NCBI RefSeq assembly: GCF_024166365.1
Contig: NC_064821.1
Coordinates: 107,986,349 to 108,050,348 of the forward strand
Length of the DNA stretch: 64,000 bases
Source of the DNA: Elephas maximus indicus
Taxonomy: Eukaryota; Chordata; Mammalia; Proboscidea; Elephantidae
Direction: 5' to 3'
The position numbers and the translations under genes are program-made. Shown here in pieces: positions 11,943 to 23,409 of this stretch; position 1 is the first letter of the stretch; each line of letters opens with the position of its first letter. A model generated the notes under the pieces. The model saw nothing but the letters and a program-made list of their open reading frames with translations. It made no database searches and was not told the origin of the DNA.

Positions 11943-12137
11943 TACTGCCATTGAGTCAATTCTGACTCATGGCAACCCTGTAGGACAGAGCAGAACTGCC
12001 CCATAGGGTTTCCAAGGTATAAATCTTTACAGAAGCAGACTGCCACATCTTTCTCCCGTAGAGCAGGTAATTATGTTCTAACAGCTGACCTTTTGGTTAG
12101 CAACTGAGCATTTAGCCACTGCATCACCAGGGCTCCT
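11943..12137 (-). mobile_element. AfroSINE (minus), long form
   Basis: Reverse complement of the longer AfroSINE type, including the 'actgccacatctttctcc' middle block. It ends ccagggctcc. Confidence 0.9.
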
Positions 12138-12151
12138 CCAACTATTCAATA

Positions 12152-12295
12152 AAAAAAACACACCAAATCCGATGCTGTGGAGTTGATTCTGACTTCCACA
12201 GCATTCCATAGGGCTTCCAAGAAGCAGCTGGTGGATTCGAATTACCAACTTTTGGTTAGCAGCTGAGCTCTTAACCACTGCGCCACCAGGACTCT
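12152..12295 (-). mobile_element. AfroSINE (minus), short form
   Basis: Reverse complement of the short AfroSINE type lacking the middle block. The 12 bp duplication aactattcaata lies at 12140-12151 and 12296-12307. Confidence 0.88.
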
Positions 12296-12443
12296 AACTA
12301 TTCAATAGAGGCCATGAAATAAGAATGCTTAAAGTGATTAAAAAATAAAATAAAGGAGAACAAACCAAGATATTATTTTAAAAGACTGGGCAAATTTGAA
12401 GAAGCTCAGGCAGAAAGCTTCTAAAAGTAAAAAATATAGTCAA

Positions 12444-12865
12444 TGTCTTAGACTGGGTTCTCTACAGGAGCAAAACAAGTGAAGCATGTATATATATGTG
12501 TGTGTGTATATATATATGTATTTCAAGGAAATGGCTCATGTAGTTATGGAGGCTGGCTTCTCCTGAATCATGTGGTTGCAGGGGATGACGAACCCAAAAT
12601 CAACAGGTCAGGTGGTAGGTTGCTGGCTCATGTTCCAAGAACCTGAGGTCAGCAGATGATGAATTGGATGCAGGATTGAGAGACAGCAAGCTTTGCCAAA
12701 ACACCTATATATTTGGTGCAAGCCACACCTCCAAGGAAACTCCCCTTTCAACTGATTGGCTACTCACATCAGATCACAAAATGGAGGATGATTACATAAT
12801 ATCTGTCAAACCACTGAGAATCATGGCCTAGACAAATTTATGCATAACTTTAACCATCACAGTCA
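12444..12865 (-). repeat. LTR-like interspersed repeat (minus), copy 1
   Basis: Begins TGTCTTAGACTGGG, passes through a TATATATATG stretch and ends TTAACCATCACA. It is the reverse complement of the ends seen at 13361-14035. It looks like a MaLR/ERVL-type LTR; the family is not certain. Confidence 0.6.
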
Positions 12866-13360
12866 ATGAAATAAGTAACATGATGGACAGATTAAACTGT
12901 AGACTAGACAGTTGAAGAAAGAATGAGTACACTGGAAGACCAGAAAAAATTACTCAGTCTGATAAGTACAGAAATCTTCCAAAACAAAAAATCACAACAG
13001 AAATGTAAACTGAAAACTTTTATCTGGTTTCCAAGTGGTAACCTTAGTTAACATTTTTGTGCATATCTTTCTGCATATACACACACATATACATGAATAC
13101 ATATATATGTATACTATTTTATAGTAAAATGATAAAATATATTAGCTTAATTATTTTAATTTGGCAATTTGTTTTGGACATTTTCCATTTAATAACTATA
13201 GTTTTACAATGTTGTTTTTAATGATCGCATTGTATTCCATTTACACATTATAATTTACATAGCTTTATTTCCCCATATTAACTATTTAAGATGTTTCCAC
13301 ATTTTTTGTTTGATACATAATGCTGCCCTGCATATTTTTGTACATGTCTTTTTTACAATG
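12866..13360 (-). repeat. Old L1 fragment, minus
   Basis: The stretch near 13140-13350 resembles the 'attgtattccat' and 'aatgctgcc' region that in the full L1 at 45.9 kb is read on the minus strand. It is interrupted by the next repeat and appears to continue after 14270. Confidence 0.45.
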
Positions 13361-14035
13361 TGTGATGGTTAAGATTGTGTGTCAGCCTGGCTGGGTCATG
13401 ATTCTCAGTGTTTTGGAAGTTGTATAATGTTGTGATCGTTTGTTGAAATTTAATATGCGATCACCCCCACAATGGAATCTGCTGAGTGGTACCATCAAAG
13501 GTGGGGCCGTCACAGTTCATTGCCCCCTCAGTCTTCATCTTTCCACCTTATGCCCCCTACTTCCTTCCTGCCCACCTTGCCAAGGTTGTTGGCTTGCTCT
13601 GGATCCAGCAACTGTCTTTTGTCTGACCTCCGGTTCTTGGGACTTGAGCTAGCAGCTTACCTGTTCATCTTGGGATTCGTCAATCTTCACAGCCTGTGAG
13701 CAAGAGTTATGCTCCCCTACCTGCTGGTTATGGGTTTGCCAGCTCCTGCAGCTATGTGAATGAGGAGAAATTTTGCAGTCTTGCCTGCTGACCTTGGGGA
13801 TACCTCAACCTTCACGGCCTGTGAGTAGGAGCCCTGCTCTCTGACCTGATGATCTTGGGTTCACCAGCTTCTGTGGCTCTGCGAATTGGGAAAGCTCTCT
13901 ATCCTGATACACAGACTTGGGTCTTTCCAACCTCTACAATTGCATGAGCCATTTCCCTGAGATAAATCTCTCTCTATATATATGTTTAGACACTTTTACT
14001 GGTTTTGCTTCTCTAGAGAACCCAGCCTAAGACAC
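13361..14035 (+). repeat. LTR-like interspersed repeat (plus), copy 2
   Basis: Begins TGTGATGGTTAAG and ends AGCCTAAGACA, with a 'gagataaatctctctctatat' polyadenylation-like region near the 3' end. It is the same family as copy 1 in the opposite orientation, about 500 bp away. It holds several imperfect internal units with 'gccagctcctg' or 'tcaaccttcacggcctgtgag' wording. Confidence 0.6.
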
Positions 14036-14051
14036 CATGACTATTTCCCAA

Positions 14052-14262
14052 CAGTTGCCTTAAGTGGCGCAAACAGTTTGCTGTCAGCTACTATCCTAAA
14101 AATTGGCTGTTGGAACATACCCAGTGGTGCCATAGAAGAAAGGCCTGGTAATCTGCTTCTGTAAAGATTACAGCCAAGAAAACCTTATGGAGCAGTCCTA
14201 CTCTGTAACACATAAGGTCGCCAAAAATCACAATCATCTCAATGGCAATGGATCTTTTTTTC
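14052..14262 (+). mobile_element. AfroSINE (plus), highly diverged
   Basis: The 'ctgcttctgtaaagattacagcc' and 'ggagcagtcctactctgta' blocks are clear. The tRNA-like head is barely recognisable. It is probably an old copy. Confidence 0.65.
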
Positions 14263-15853
14263 CCCAAGAATTTAAATTCCTAGAAGTGTCATGTGTAGGG
14301 CATACCATGCCTTTTTCAAGACCTTTTATACATATTGCTGTCTCAATCTTTGGAAAGTTTTACCAATTTACATTCTATTCAATGCCTTATAAGAGTATCT
14401 TCTTCCCCATAGTTCCTTCAACACAGGATATTAGCATCATTCTTAAATTTTGCAACTTTCATGGGCATAAAAGGGTATTGTCTTGTTTTAATTAGAATTT
14501 CTTTAAGTACCATTGAGGGCTTAAGCATCTATTTATCTCCCAAACACTGTAGGAAAACTGGCTGACTCTAAGAATACTCATAAGGTAAAAAATTTTTTTT
14601 TTTTTTAACAACCTTAGTGAATTTACGGGGTTCAAAGCTTGACCTCAGCTTTGTTGGTTTGAAAACATGATTTTGTTTGTTTGTTTTCAGCAAAGAGAAG
14701 GACTAACACCAGGCTTACAGAAGTCAAAATATTCATGAGAATGGCTATTTATTAATTTCAGTGAGAAACTAAATGGCGAAGAAATGTAGATACTGAATGA
14801 AGGAAGAGAACTTTCAAAATGTTTTAATATGATGAGGAGACAGCCAGGGTGGTAGCTAAAGGCAGATGGAGGAAGGGGCAGGGGGTTGTTAAGGCATTCA
14901 TTCTTTAAATCAATGAATATGTGCCGAACACCAATTATTGTTATACTACTATAAATTCATATCATAAAGACCAGAACTTATATTTATAAATTAAGTATGG
15001 AGATAACCATTAATTTTTAATGGTACTGCTTACATTAAAAAAAAAAAGAATATGTATTAATATTGTTTAACCAATCTTTATTCTTTGCAAAAGGATTACA
15101 ACTTTACATAGCTATGATAATCTTATATTAAAAGAGTATCGTAAATCTTGTGTGAACTTATGTGCATCATCTATGTCCTTTTGAATAAAATCATCTGGAA
15201 AAATTTCAACATTTTTGAAAATGCACTGTTTTAAAGCAGGGAAATCACAATCAAAAGCTTTAAATAAATGATTATAAACAAACTAATGATTATGATACTG
15301 CTAACTTTTATCAAATTCCTTACTATTTTCCAGTTTTAACTCCCTTGGTTGGCAATTGTCTGAGTTGGAAAAGTCAAACGTACATTTAGAGAATAATTGC
15401 TGAATACTCCAGATGCAAAAATCTCTTTAAAAAATATAAGGTCTATTACATAAGTTATGTACTCTTTAAATTCTCTTCCATGGTTATTTACACAATTGGT
15501 AATTGAAACTACCTTAGAAAAATGTGTCTCAAATAGTTGGCGTATTATAAAAACTTCCTTGATAATATCACTAAGTAGTTGCAGTGATGTATTTATTTAC
15601 TACAAATGCCTTGGAATAGCAGATAAGCTACTTACAGTTTATCAACATTGCATTTTTTCTATTGGAAATGTTTTCTCACTACGTTTTCATATTGTTTTGG
15701 TACATGAGCATGGAAAGCAGTAGGCTCCTTTCCATGATCAAAGATTGTAAATATTTACTTGGTAGTGCTGAGACAGGACTAGGCTGGAACAGGGCTGGTT
15801 CGCCCCCGCCCCCTCCCCCCCATAAAAAAAAAAAAATTTTTTTTTTTTTTTTT
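14263..15853. other. Intergenic, old repeat remnants, ends in an A13T17 palindrome
   Basis: The first 200 bp look like a continuation of the old L1 fragment. The rest is AT-rich with no recognisable exon. The run at 15824-15853 is A13 followed by T17, after a C-rich tract, and lies at the truncated 5' edge of the retroviral LTR. Confidence 0.4.
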
Positions 15854-16490
15854 AAAGTCAAGCAGGATAGAAAGTGGAATAAACAACCTGACCTATTGGC
15901 AGTGTTGAAACCATAACCCACCTCCTGTAGATTAGAACAGAACACAGAGGCCCTGTGGGGCAAAATGTTCTGGCTACGGGTGGAAGGAACTGAAATATTC
16001 TAAGATGTTGCAAATAAACTGTTAATGTAGATCCCGCACAGCTCCATGTGTGCAGAGTGTGTGCAAAAGAAGTAAGAGCAACCAGTTTGACCTTCCCATG
16101 CCCGCCGAAGGGGGCAATGTGACAAAGGGAACCAGTGGGCCTGTGTCACATCCCATAATGAGTTATGTCAAGGGGAACCAAATGACTTCCATCTTGAAGA
16201 AATCCTTCACAGGCACCTGTATTTGCATAACTCAGCCCTGTCTCAGAAATCTCTACCCTTCTGCCTGAAAACCTCACGAATAAACATCAAGACCCCTCCT
16301 TGCTGAAACCCTTAAAAACTTGGCTTCTAGGCAAATCAGAGAGACAGTCTCTTTGAAGTTTCTAGCCCTGTCTCCTTTTGCTAGCCACTGACAAAATAAA
16401 TTTTCTCGTGTGTCTCCAGGCAGCCTCAACAGTCTTATTGGGTGGCCCGAATCCGGTTGGGTTCAACCAAGGAAGGAGCCCTTGGTAACA
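15854..16490 (+). repeat. 5' LTR of the endogenous retrovirus (5' end damaged)
   Basis: Shares the 'aaagtcaagcagga' start region with the 3' LTR stub at about 24325. An AATAAA signal (aaaataaatt) lies near 16395 with a TTAAAAA box about 85 bp upstream. It ends cttggtaaca just before the primer site. The first bases of the LTR, which begin TGAGGCC in the 3' stub, are missing and replaced by the T run. Confidence 0.75.
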
Positions 16491-16494
16491 TTTT

Positions 16495-16512
16495 TGGCGA
16501 CTCTGCTGGGAC
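16495..16512 (+). promoter_or_regulatory. Candidate tRNA primer binding site
   Basis: The 18 bases tggcgactctgctgggac follow the LTR end after four spacer bases and begin with the invariant TGG that pairs with the tRNA CCA end. I cannot assign the tRNA with confidence. Confidence 0.6.
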
Positions 16513-17521
16513 AGGAATTCTCTGTCCCAGGTTCTCAGCGACTGGGATCCCTGCAAGCCCGACCTTCTGCCGGTGATGAGCGGCTACCCGGACCTCTTAG
16601 ACTAACGTCTTTTCTGGACCGTAAATTCGTGGGGGATTCCCCATCTCTTGAGGATCCCCACAGAGGCAAATTTTTGTCTTCTAAACTCCTTTCTGATCAT
16701 TTGCCTGGCCACGGGGGCTTTGGGGCTGTCTTTTGTTCTCTCTTTCCACTTTCCCTCTCTTTTATTGCTTTTTCCCCGTTCCTGACACATATTTTGACCT
16801 TAAGAGTGGTCTGCTTACCAGATTGCAGTCCACTCCCTGGGCTTGATCACCCTGGCAGGCAGAGGGCTGGGTGCCCCCATCCCTATGGCCTAAGAAAGGG
16901 ACCCCTGAGACGAGAGTCCCTCTCTGCCAGTTGTCGAATTTTCTATTCTCTTGTAAGATTTTGGTGCCATTTATCTTTTATTTGCCATCTCTCTTCTCTT
17001 TTTTCTTTCCCTCTCCATGTGGATGTCTGAAAGCATTGTGTGACACTTTATTTGACCTCCAAAATTTGACTGTCCCTTCCAACTGCCCCCTTTGTTCCCA
17101 CCACCCCCCAACTGGCCCCCAGCTCATTGGGAATTCTTCGATGTCAGATCTTTTGTCTGGCGGTGTCACATGTAGTTCATTTGCATGCCAGTCCCCTGCC
17201 TGAAGGAAGACTGTTGCAAGGTGTCCTATTTCATTTGTCTGGGGCACAATTGCTGCCCTGGAGGGGAGGCTTAATTTCATCTCCTTCTGTAGGACTGGCA
17301 GTGTGGGGAGCTGGTTCTCCCCTGGTCCACCCTTTCAGGTGCCAACATTAGAAGACCTGTGTATTGTGGGAATTGTAGGACTTTCAAAGTGTTTTGAGAG
17401 AGAATTCTACAGGATAGCATATAAGGAGTGGACTTTGAGGACAGCCAAAAATCAGTGGTAGCATCCCAGTCCAGGGCCACTCTTAACTGGGGATAAACAT
17501 TATAGAAAGAAGAAGGAAAGG
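16513..17521 (+). other. Retroviral leader region
   Basis: About 1 kb between the primer site and the gag start. It is C/T-rich with several overlapping short open frames, none with a recognised motif. Long leaders of this kind occur in HERV-H-like elements. Confidence 0.5.
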
Positions 17522-19110
17522 ATGGGCAATCAGAGAAGCACACCTAAAGACTCCCCACTGGGTTGTCTCCTGAAGAACTGGTCTGAATTCCAGGTAGACA
17601 GCCTGAAAAAGAAAAAAACTTATTTTCCTTTGTAATACTGTCTGGCCCCAGTAACCTCTGGGAGACCAAGAGAAATGGCTCAAACATGGGTCCTTACGGT
17701 TCAATACCATTTTGCAATTAGACCTTTTTTGCCAAAGAGAGAGGAAATGGGATGAGATCCCCTATGTCCAAGCTTTCATGAGTTTATATCAGAATCCAGA
17801 GCTGCGAAAGAAATGTGAGGAAAAATGTCTCTGAGGGAGCGGCCCTTACACCATCCTTGTTTTGGGGTCAGAGGACCTGGATATCCTGGATGATCCTGTT
17901 CTGCAAGCCCCACTGTGGCGTCCCCATACCTCCCAGCCCGCCTGCGGCAGTGACCACAGCTCCAAATGCCCTGCCTGCGGTGGCTGGCCCAGGAGATCCA
18001 TCTGACTTACCCTCTGGTATAGGAGAGACCTGACCCCCCTCCCTATAAACCACCACCCTCGACCTCACAGAAACCTATGAAGGGGCTCACGCCTTCTGCC
18101 CAGAGCTGTTACCAATGGGCCTTAGATCCGGAACAAAGTTTCTTCCTCTCCAACAGGCAGTGAATGGTGAAAGGGGCATTGTTAGGGTCCATGTACCTTT
18201 CTCCGTTTCTGACTTGAGCCTTTGCAAAGAGAAGTTCGGCAGCTTCTCTGAGGACCTGGATAAATTTCAGAATAAGTTACTTAAACTGAGTCTTACTTTT
18301 GACTTAACTTGGCAGGACGTTATGGTAATCCCGACAAACTGTTGTATCCCAGATGAAAAGACGAATATATTAACTAAACCTAGGGAGCATGCAGACAGCA
18401 TGGTAGCAGCCAACCCCAACCACCAGGTGTTCAGAGTGGGAGGAGAAGGTGTCCCAAATGCAGATCCCCTTTGGGACTATGAAGATGCTGTAGACAAGGC
18501 AAGAATGCAGCATTTGATAACTAGCATACTGTAGTAAAGTCAGTGAACTATTATAAGGTAAAAGAGGTAACCCAAAGGAAAGAGGAGAATCCCACTCTTT
18601 TCCTCAACTGCCTAATGGAGGCCCTGAGAAAGTTCACTAATACTGACCCAGAGTCTCAAGAAGACTAGACCTTATTGGCAATGCACTTCGTTACCTAGTT
18701 GGCTCCTGATATCAGGAGAAAGCTGCAAAAGTTAGAGGCTGGACCACAGACTCCCCTCGCATGCCTGACAGAGGAGACCTTTAAGGTATTTAATAACTGA
18801 GACAGGGTGGAGAATGCCTAGAAAGACAGGTGAGCTGAGCGAAAGGCCCACTTGTCAGCTGCTATAATACAAAGACCACCTCAGCACAAGCCTTTGGGCT
18901 CAGGAAGACTGGGACCACCAAAGCTCTGCAGACAGCAGCCAGCAAAGCTGGAGCCCAATCAATGTGCCTACTGCAAAAAGGAGGGGCACTGGAAGGTTGA
19001 TTGTCCTGAGTGCCCCAGAAAGGGACGCCCAGTAGATGATCCCCAATGGTTGCCCATGGCTCCCTCTCCTGACCAATCTCTCTATGGACTACACCAAGCT
19101 CTCTGACTGA
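17522..19110 (+). pseudogene. Retroviral gag relic
   Basis: The probable start at 17522 encodes MGN, the N-terminal glycine being the usual myristoylation signal of matrix proteins. The frame is broken soon after by a shift in a run of A residues near 17607 and by many later stops. Capsid-like wording is seen around 18600-18660. The nucleocapsid zinc knuckle is at 18963-19004: C-x2-C-x4-H-x4-C, complete. The region ends in a TGA near 19107 in front of the protease, as in gammaretroviral gag-pol junctions. It is nonfunctional. Confidence 0.75.
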
Positions 19111-19625
19111 TGGGTCCTGTAGGTCTGCCCCGCTCCCGAGCAACCCGTTCTCATCTTTTCTGCAGAGCACCGTGTTACCCTTGATGTGGCAGGTAGGAAA
19201 ACCAAGTTTTTGCTCAATATAGAAGCAGCTTACTCCGTCCTGACCTCAAACCCTGGTCCTCTGTCCAACCGTGACTGCAGTCACGGCTGGAGTCAACGGT
19301 AAGCCAATTTTAAAACTTTTAACCTTTCTTCTTGAGTATGAGGTAGGAACACAGACCCTTACCCATTCATTTCTCTATATTCCAGAGTGACCTATCCCTC
19401 TGCTCAGTAGGGACCCGTTAAGAAAGTTAGGAGTTTCAGTTTCATTGCAAGGGAATCGAGTCCAAGTGGAACCCCAAGAGGGGCTTCATGTTTTTTTAGC
19501 TTTGATGGGCAGGATGGAGATGGATCCCCACGAGCCAATTCCAGACTTGATTAAAAGCCAAGTAAACCCTACTGTCTACGACACCAATATCCCAGGAATA
19601 GTAACACAGATGCCCCCTTAAAGAT
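19111..19625 (+). pseudogene. Retroviral protease relic
   Basis: Short degraded frames between the gag stop and the reverse transcriptase. The position of the aspartic protease active site, normally DTGA, is seen near 19215 but reads as a degraded IEAA, so the catalytic aspartate is lost. Stop codons are present. Confidence 0.55.
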
Positions 19626-19629
19626 TCAG

Positions 19630-20330
19630 TTGAAGCCCAATACAGCCTACACGAATAGAAAACAGTACTCCTTGAAGAGGGAAGCCTTGGAGGGCATTCG
19701 CCCTGTACTAAAAAGGTTCCTGCAGCATGGACTAATACAACCCTGCTTTTCCCCTGGTAATACCCCCATTCTCACAGTAAAGAAACCTGACGGGGAATAT
19801 CGCTTTGTCCAAGACTTAAAGGCATTGAATGAAGTGGTAGTTCCCATCCAGCCCATCGTTCCAAACACCTATACTTTGCTTACACAGGTTCCTGGAAATG
19901 CTCAGTATTTTATAGTGCTAGATTTAAAAGATGCTTTCTTCTGCATCCCGTTACACAAGGAATCTAGATATCTTTCTGCATTCAAGTGGTAAGATCCTGA
20001 GATCAGAGAAACTGCCCAATATTGCTGGAACATCCTCCCACAAAGATTTAGAGATAGTCCCCATTTGTTTGGAAATGCCCTGGCAAGAGAGCTAAGGGGA
20101 TTTAGATTAACAAAAGGAATTCTCTTTCAGTATGTTGATGATCTTTTGATTGCCAGCGAGACTAAAGAAGCCTCAGACGAGAACACCATACTACTCCTGA
20201 ATTTTTTAGCTGAAAGAGGGTATAAGGTCTCCCCCAAGAAGGCTCAGGTCTCTAAACAGCACATACAATACTTAGGCTTCATACTAACACCAGGCAGCTG
20301 GTCACTGGCTCCCACAAGGAAATAAGCCAT
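19630..20330 (+). pseudogene. Retroviral reverse transcriptase relic
   Basis: Two open pieces. 19630-19992 holds the fingers and first palm motif (PDGEYRFVQDL and the D-containing LDLKDAFF). 20065-20325 holds YVDD at 20131-20142. A stop near 19990 and a small gap separate them, and the LPQxFRDSP block is seen at about 20037. The catalytic aspartates are present, but the frame is broken. Confidence 0.85.
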
Positions 20331-20334
20331 AATT

Positions 20335-21399
20335 TTGCTCCCTACGCCCAAGACAAAGAGGCAATTGCAGGAATTTTTGGGAATGGCAGTCTTCTGTAGA
20401 ATCTGGATACCCAGCTTTGGAACTGTAGCAAAGGCACTTCGCGAGGGTCTAAAACGGGATAAACGAGAACCTCTAGACTGGACCTCAGAGTGCGACAAGG
20501 CTTTCAAAAGTCTAAAGACAGAACTTGGACTAGCCCCCATTTTAGGCTTGTCAGATCTAACAAAGCCCTTTAAGCTGTATGAGCATGAGAGGAAAGGGGT
20601 GGCCCGGGGGTACTTACTCAAAAACTTGGACCTACTGATAGACTAGTTGCCTACTTTTCAAAACAACTGGATGTGGTGGCCCAAGGGTGGCCAGCCTGCT
20701 TGGGGGCTGTGGCGGCAACTGCCCTCCTAGTGAAAGAGGCTGCTAAGCTGACCTTGGGTCATGCCCTTGAAGTCCTCACTCCCCATCTAGTGCAGACAGT
20801 ATTACAAGTGAAAGGCAACTACTGGCTATCAGGGGGCCAAATAACCCAGTATCAAGCCATTTTGCTGCACTCTCCTGACATTACCTTAAAGGTCTGTCAG
20901 ACTTTAAACCCAGCAACCCTAATGCCTGAAGGCTTGGACACAGCATTAACCCATGATTGTGTAGAAACTATAGATCTGGTCTATTCAAACAGGAAAGACT
21001 TATTAGATAAGCCCTTGGATGCCCCAGATGTAGAGTGGTTTACGGATGGAAGCAGCTTTGTCGGAAAGGGAACCTGGAAGGTGGGATATGGTATCGAATC
21101 AGGAGCATTACCACCAGGGACATCAGCCCAAAAAGCAGAACTGATCTCCCTAATCTGAGCCCTTCAGCTAGCCACAGGAAAGAGTATAAATTTATATACT
21201 GATTCAAAATACTCTCACACAGTTTTGCATGCCCATGCTGCAATCTAGAAAGAGAGGGGAATGTTAACTGATAACCCCCCCCATAAAACAGAGACTTGAT
21301 CTTACAACTGCTATATGCTGTACATTTGCCCAAGCAAGTGGCTGTTGTGCACTGTAGAGGGCACCAAGGGGGAGACTCAACCTTAGTTCAGGGAAACAA
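20335..21399 (+). pseudogene. Retroviral connection and RNase H relic
   Basis: 20335-20640 covers the connection domain (QLQEFLGMA and LDWTSECDKAF blocks). 20673-21158 carries the RNase H domain with FTDGSS, the glutamate in QKAELISL and, after a stop at 21156, the TDSKYS block. The domain core residues remain but stops and a frameshift near 20646 inactivate it. The relic is cut at 21399 by an inserted LTR and resumes at 22168. Confidence 0.8.
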
Positions 21400-22167
21400 T
21401 GTTACCGCAAATCACAGATTTGAGCTGCCTGTCCCAAAGCCAATACTGAGATAGGAGAAGGTAAGCAGCAAGAGGGATTTATTGAATATTCAAGAGACAG
21501 AGAGGGTTAAATTTCTCTTAAATTCTGTCCAATTCTAAAGAGCTAGCGGGAGAGTTTTATAGGGGGAAGTTCAGGGTTACCTAATGTTTTGAGTACGTAG
21601 TCCACAGATGGTCTTATACATCACAAAACGACTGGAAGAAATTCTTTATTAAACTAAAGATATGCACATCAGACATCTGGACTCTAATCAGTATGTTGGT
21701 AACAGGCTGAAAAAACTCACATAAGAATCTCTCGGCTGAGATAGGGAGCAAGAAAGAAAGTTGTAGATTAAAAATGTCAGAAGCCTTTCTGCCGTTTTGC
21801 GGGCTGAAGACCATTTCTCAAGGAGCAAGAGAGGAGAGGCCAAGGCCACAGGAGCTGAGAGAGCTCCGCAACCCTTTGGAAGAGACTGGTGCAGCTGGTG
21901 CAATAAAAAAATGTTTAGAGATTACTTAGGGCATCATTATGGCGTTAGTCATGTCAAGCTCTCAATCACCCATTTTGAATAGGAACATGTTGTAAGATAT
22001 TAGGGTGTTGGTTATGTTTAAGAGTGGAAGAGGCTGCTCAGCTACATCTTGAACAGAACCTGCGCCATTTTCCAAAAACTATACAGCTATACTAAAACAA
22101 ACTAGAAAATATATTCCCTCTACTCTAATATTTAAAACACTAGAGGAAATGTATTTTCTCTACTTCA
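21400..22167 (-). mobile_element. Solo LTR of another ERV inserted in pol (minus)
   Basis: 768 bp beginning TGTTACC and ending TACTTCA (TG...CA), lying between two halves of a pol sentence. The 4 bp flanks are acaa (left) and gcaa (right), one mismatch, the duplication size of class I retroviruses. On the minus strand a TATAAAA box (21555-21561) is followed by AATAAA (21478-21483), about 75 bp downstream. It has no internal genes, so it arose by LTR-LTR recombination. Confidence 0.8.
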
Positions 22168-23409
22168 GCAATAGAGCAGATGCGGCTGCCAAACAAGCAG
22201 CCCAGAACGACCTCTCCCCCAAACTGTATGGATTACTCCCAACACCTTATCCCCTGTCTGATAAATTTTCACATTCAGAAATAGAAAAGAGAGAGGCCAC
22301 CCAGATTGGTTGCTTTCAGAAGATCGATGGGTGGCTGGTAGACCACACAGGCAAAATAATTTTCCCTGAATCTATGTTGTGGAAAATTGTCAAAGCTTTC
22401 CACAAGTCCATGCACTATGGACAAGAGGCCTTGTACTTACTTATGAAAAGGCTGGTGAGGGCCCAACATCTAAAGAAAGCAATCAAACAAGTGGTAGAAG
22501 GTTTTGAAACCTGCCTCGGCAATAATCCCCGAAGCCACCTGAATCCACCTCCTTTAACCAGGCTGGTCCAGCATCAGGGATTGTACCCAGGGGAAGACTG
22601 GTAGTTAGACTTTAATGTCTCCTAAACAAGGATATAAATATCTCTTAGTCTTTGCAGATACTTTTACTGGCTGGGTCGAGGCCTTCCCTGCAAGAACAGA
22701 AAGGGGTGCAGAGGTATGCAAAAGCTTACTTAAAGAGATAGTATGTATCCTGGTTTGGGGAGCCCTGATCCCTGTAGGATGATAATGGACCTGCGTTCAC
22801 AGCCAGAGTCACGCAGAGACTTAATAAGGCTTTGGGAATATCTTTCAGACTACACCCTGGCACCCTCAGTCCTCAGGGAAGGTAGAACGAATGAACCAGA
22901 CCTTAAAAAGGACGCTTGCCAAACTGTGCCAAGAAATCCAAGAGCCCTGGATTAAGCTACTCCCTGTTGCCCTCTTGAGGATTAGGGCAGCTCCAAGAGG
23001 AAAGTTAAAACTAAGCCATTTTGGGATGTTATATGGAAGACCGTTCCTAACTACAGATTTGTTAATAGACCCAGGGATTAATTATGCCCTTAAATATCTT
23101 GTTAATTTAGGACAGGTCCAAGAGGAAAACTCAAAAATAAAACTTGGAGATCTAGTCCTATTAAAAGTTTGGAAGGAAGGATCCCCTGAAGACCAGCTAC
23201 AGGAAAAATGGGCCGGCCCATACCAACTGGTCCTGGCCACCCCCACAGCTGTGAAACTGCAGGAGGTGAGACCTTGGGTATATCATTCCAGAATAAAACT
23301 TTATTCCCTCCAGCAACCCCAGACAGAGGCCAAGCCTACTGAATATACCTGTGAACCACTTGAAGATCTGAAGTTTCTCTTAAAGAAGCCTGTGCCATCT
23401 AACAGATGA
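22168..23409 (+). pseudogene. Retroviral integrase relic
   Basis: The first piece (22168-22604) includes the end of RNase H and the N-terminal HHCC region; both histidines and one cysteine are visible, but the first cysteine appears to be a phenylalanine. The core with an ADTFTGW block near 22657 is split by stops. The last open piece (22891-23409) contains the C-terminal domain with WAGPY, the GPY/F type found in gamma- and related retroviruses. It is not functional. Confidence 0.8.

Noticed and set aside
16410-17030. 206-codon open frame across the LTR end and leader
   Set aside because: It starts in the LTR, spans the primer binding site and has no homology to retroviral proteins; the gag start is downstream at 17522.
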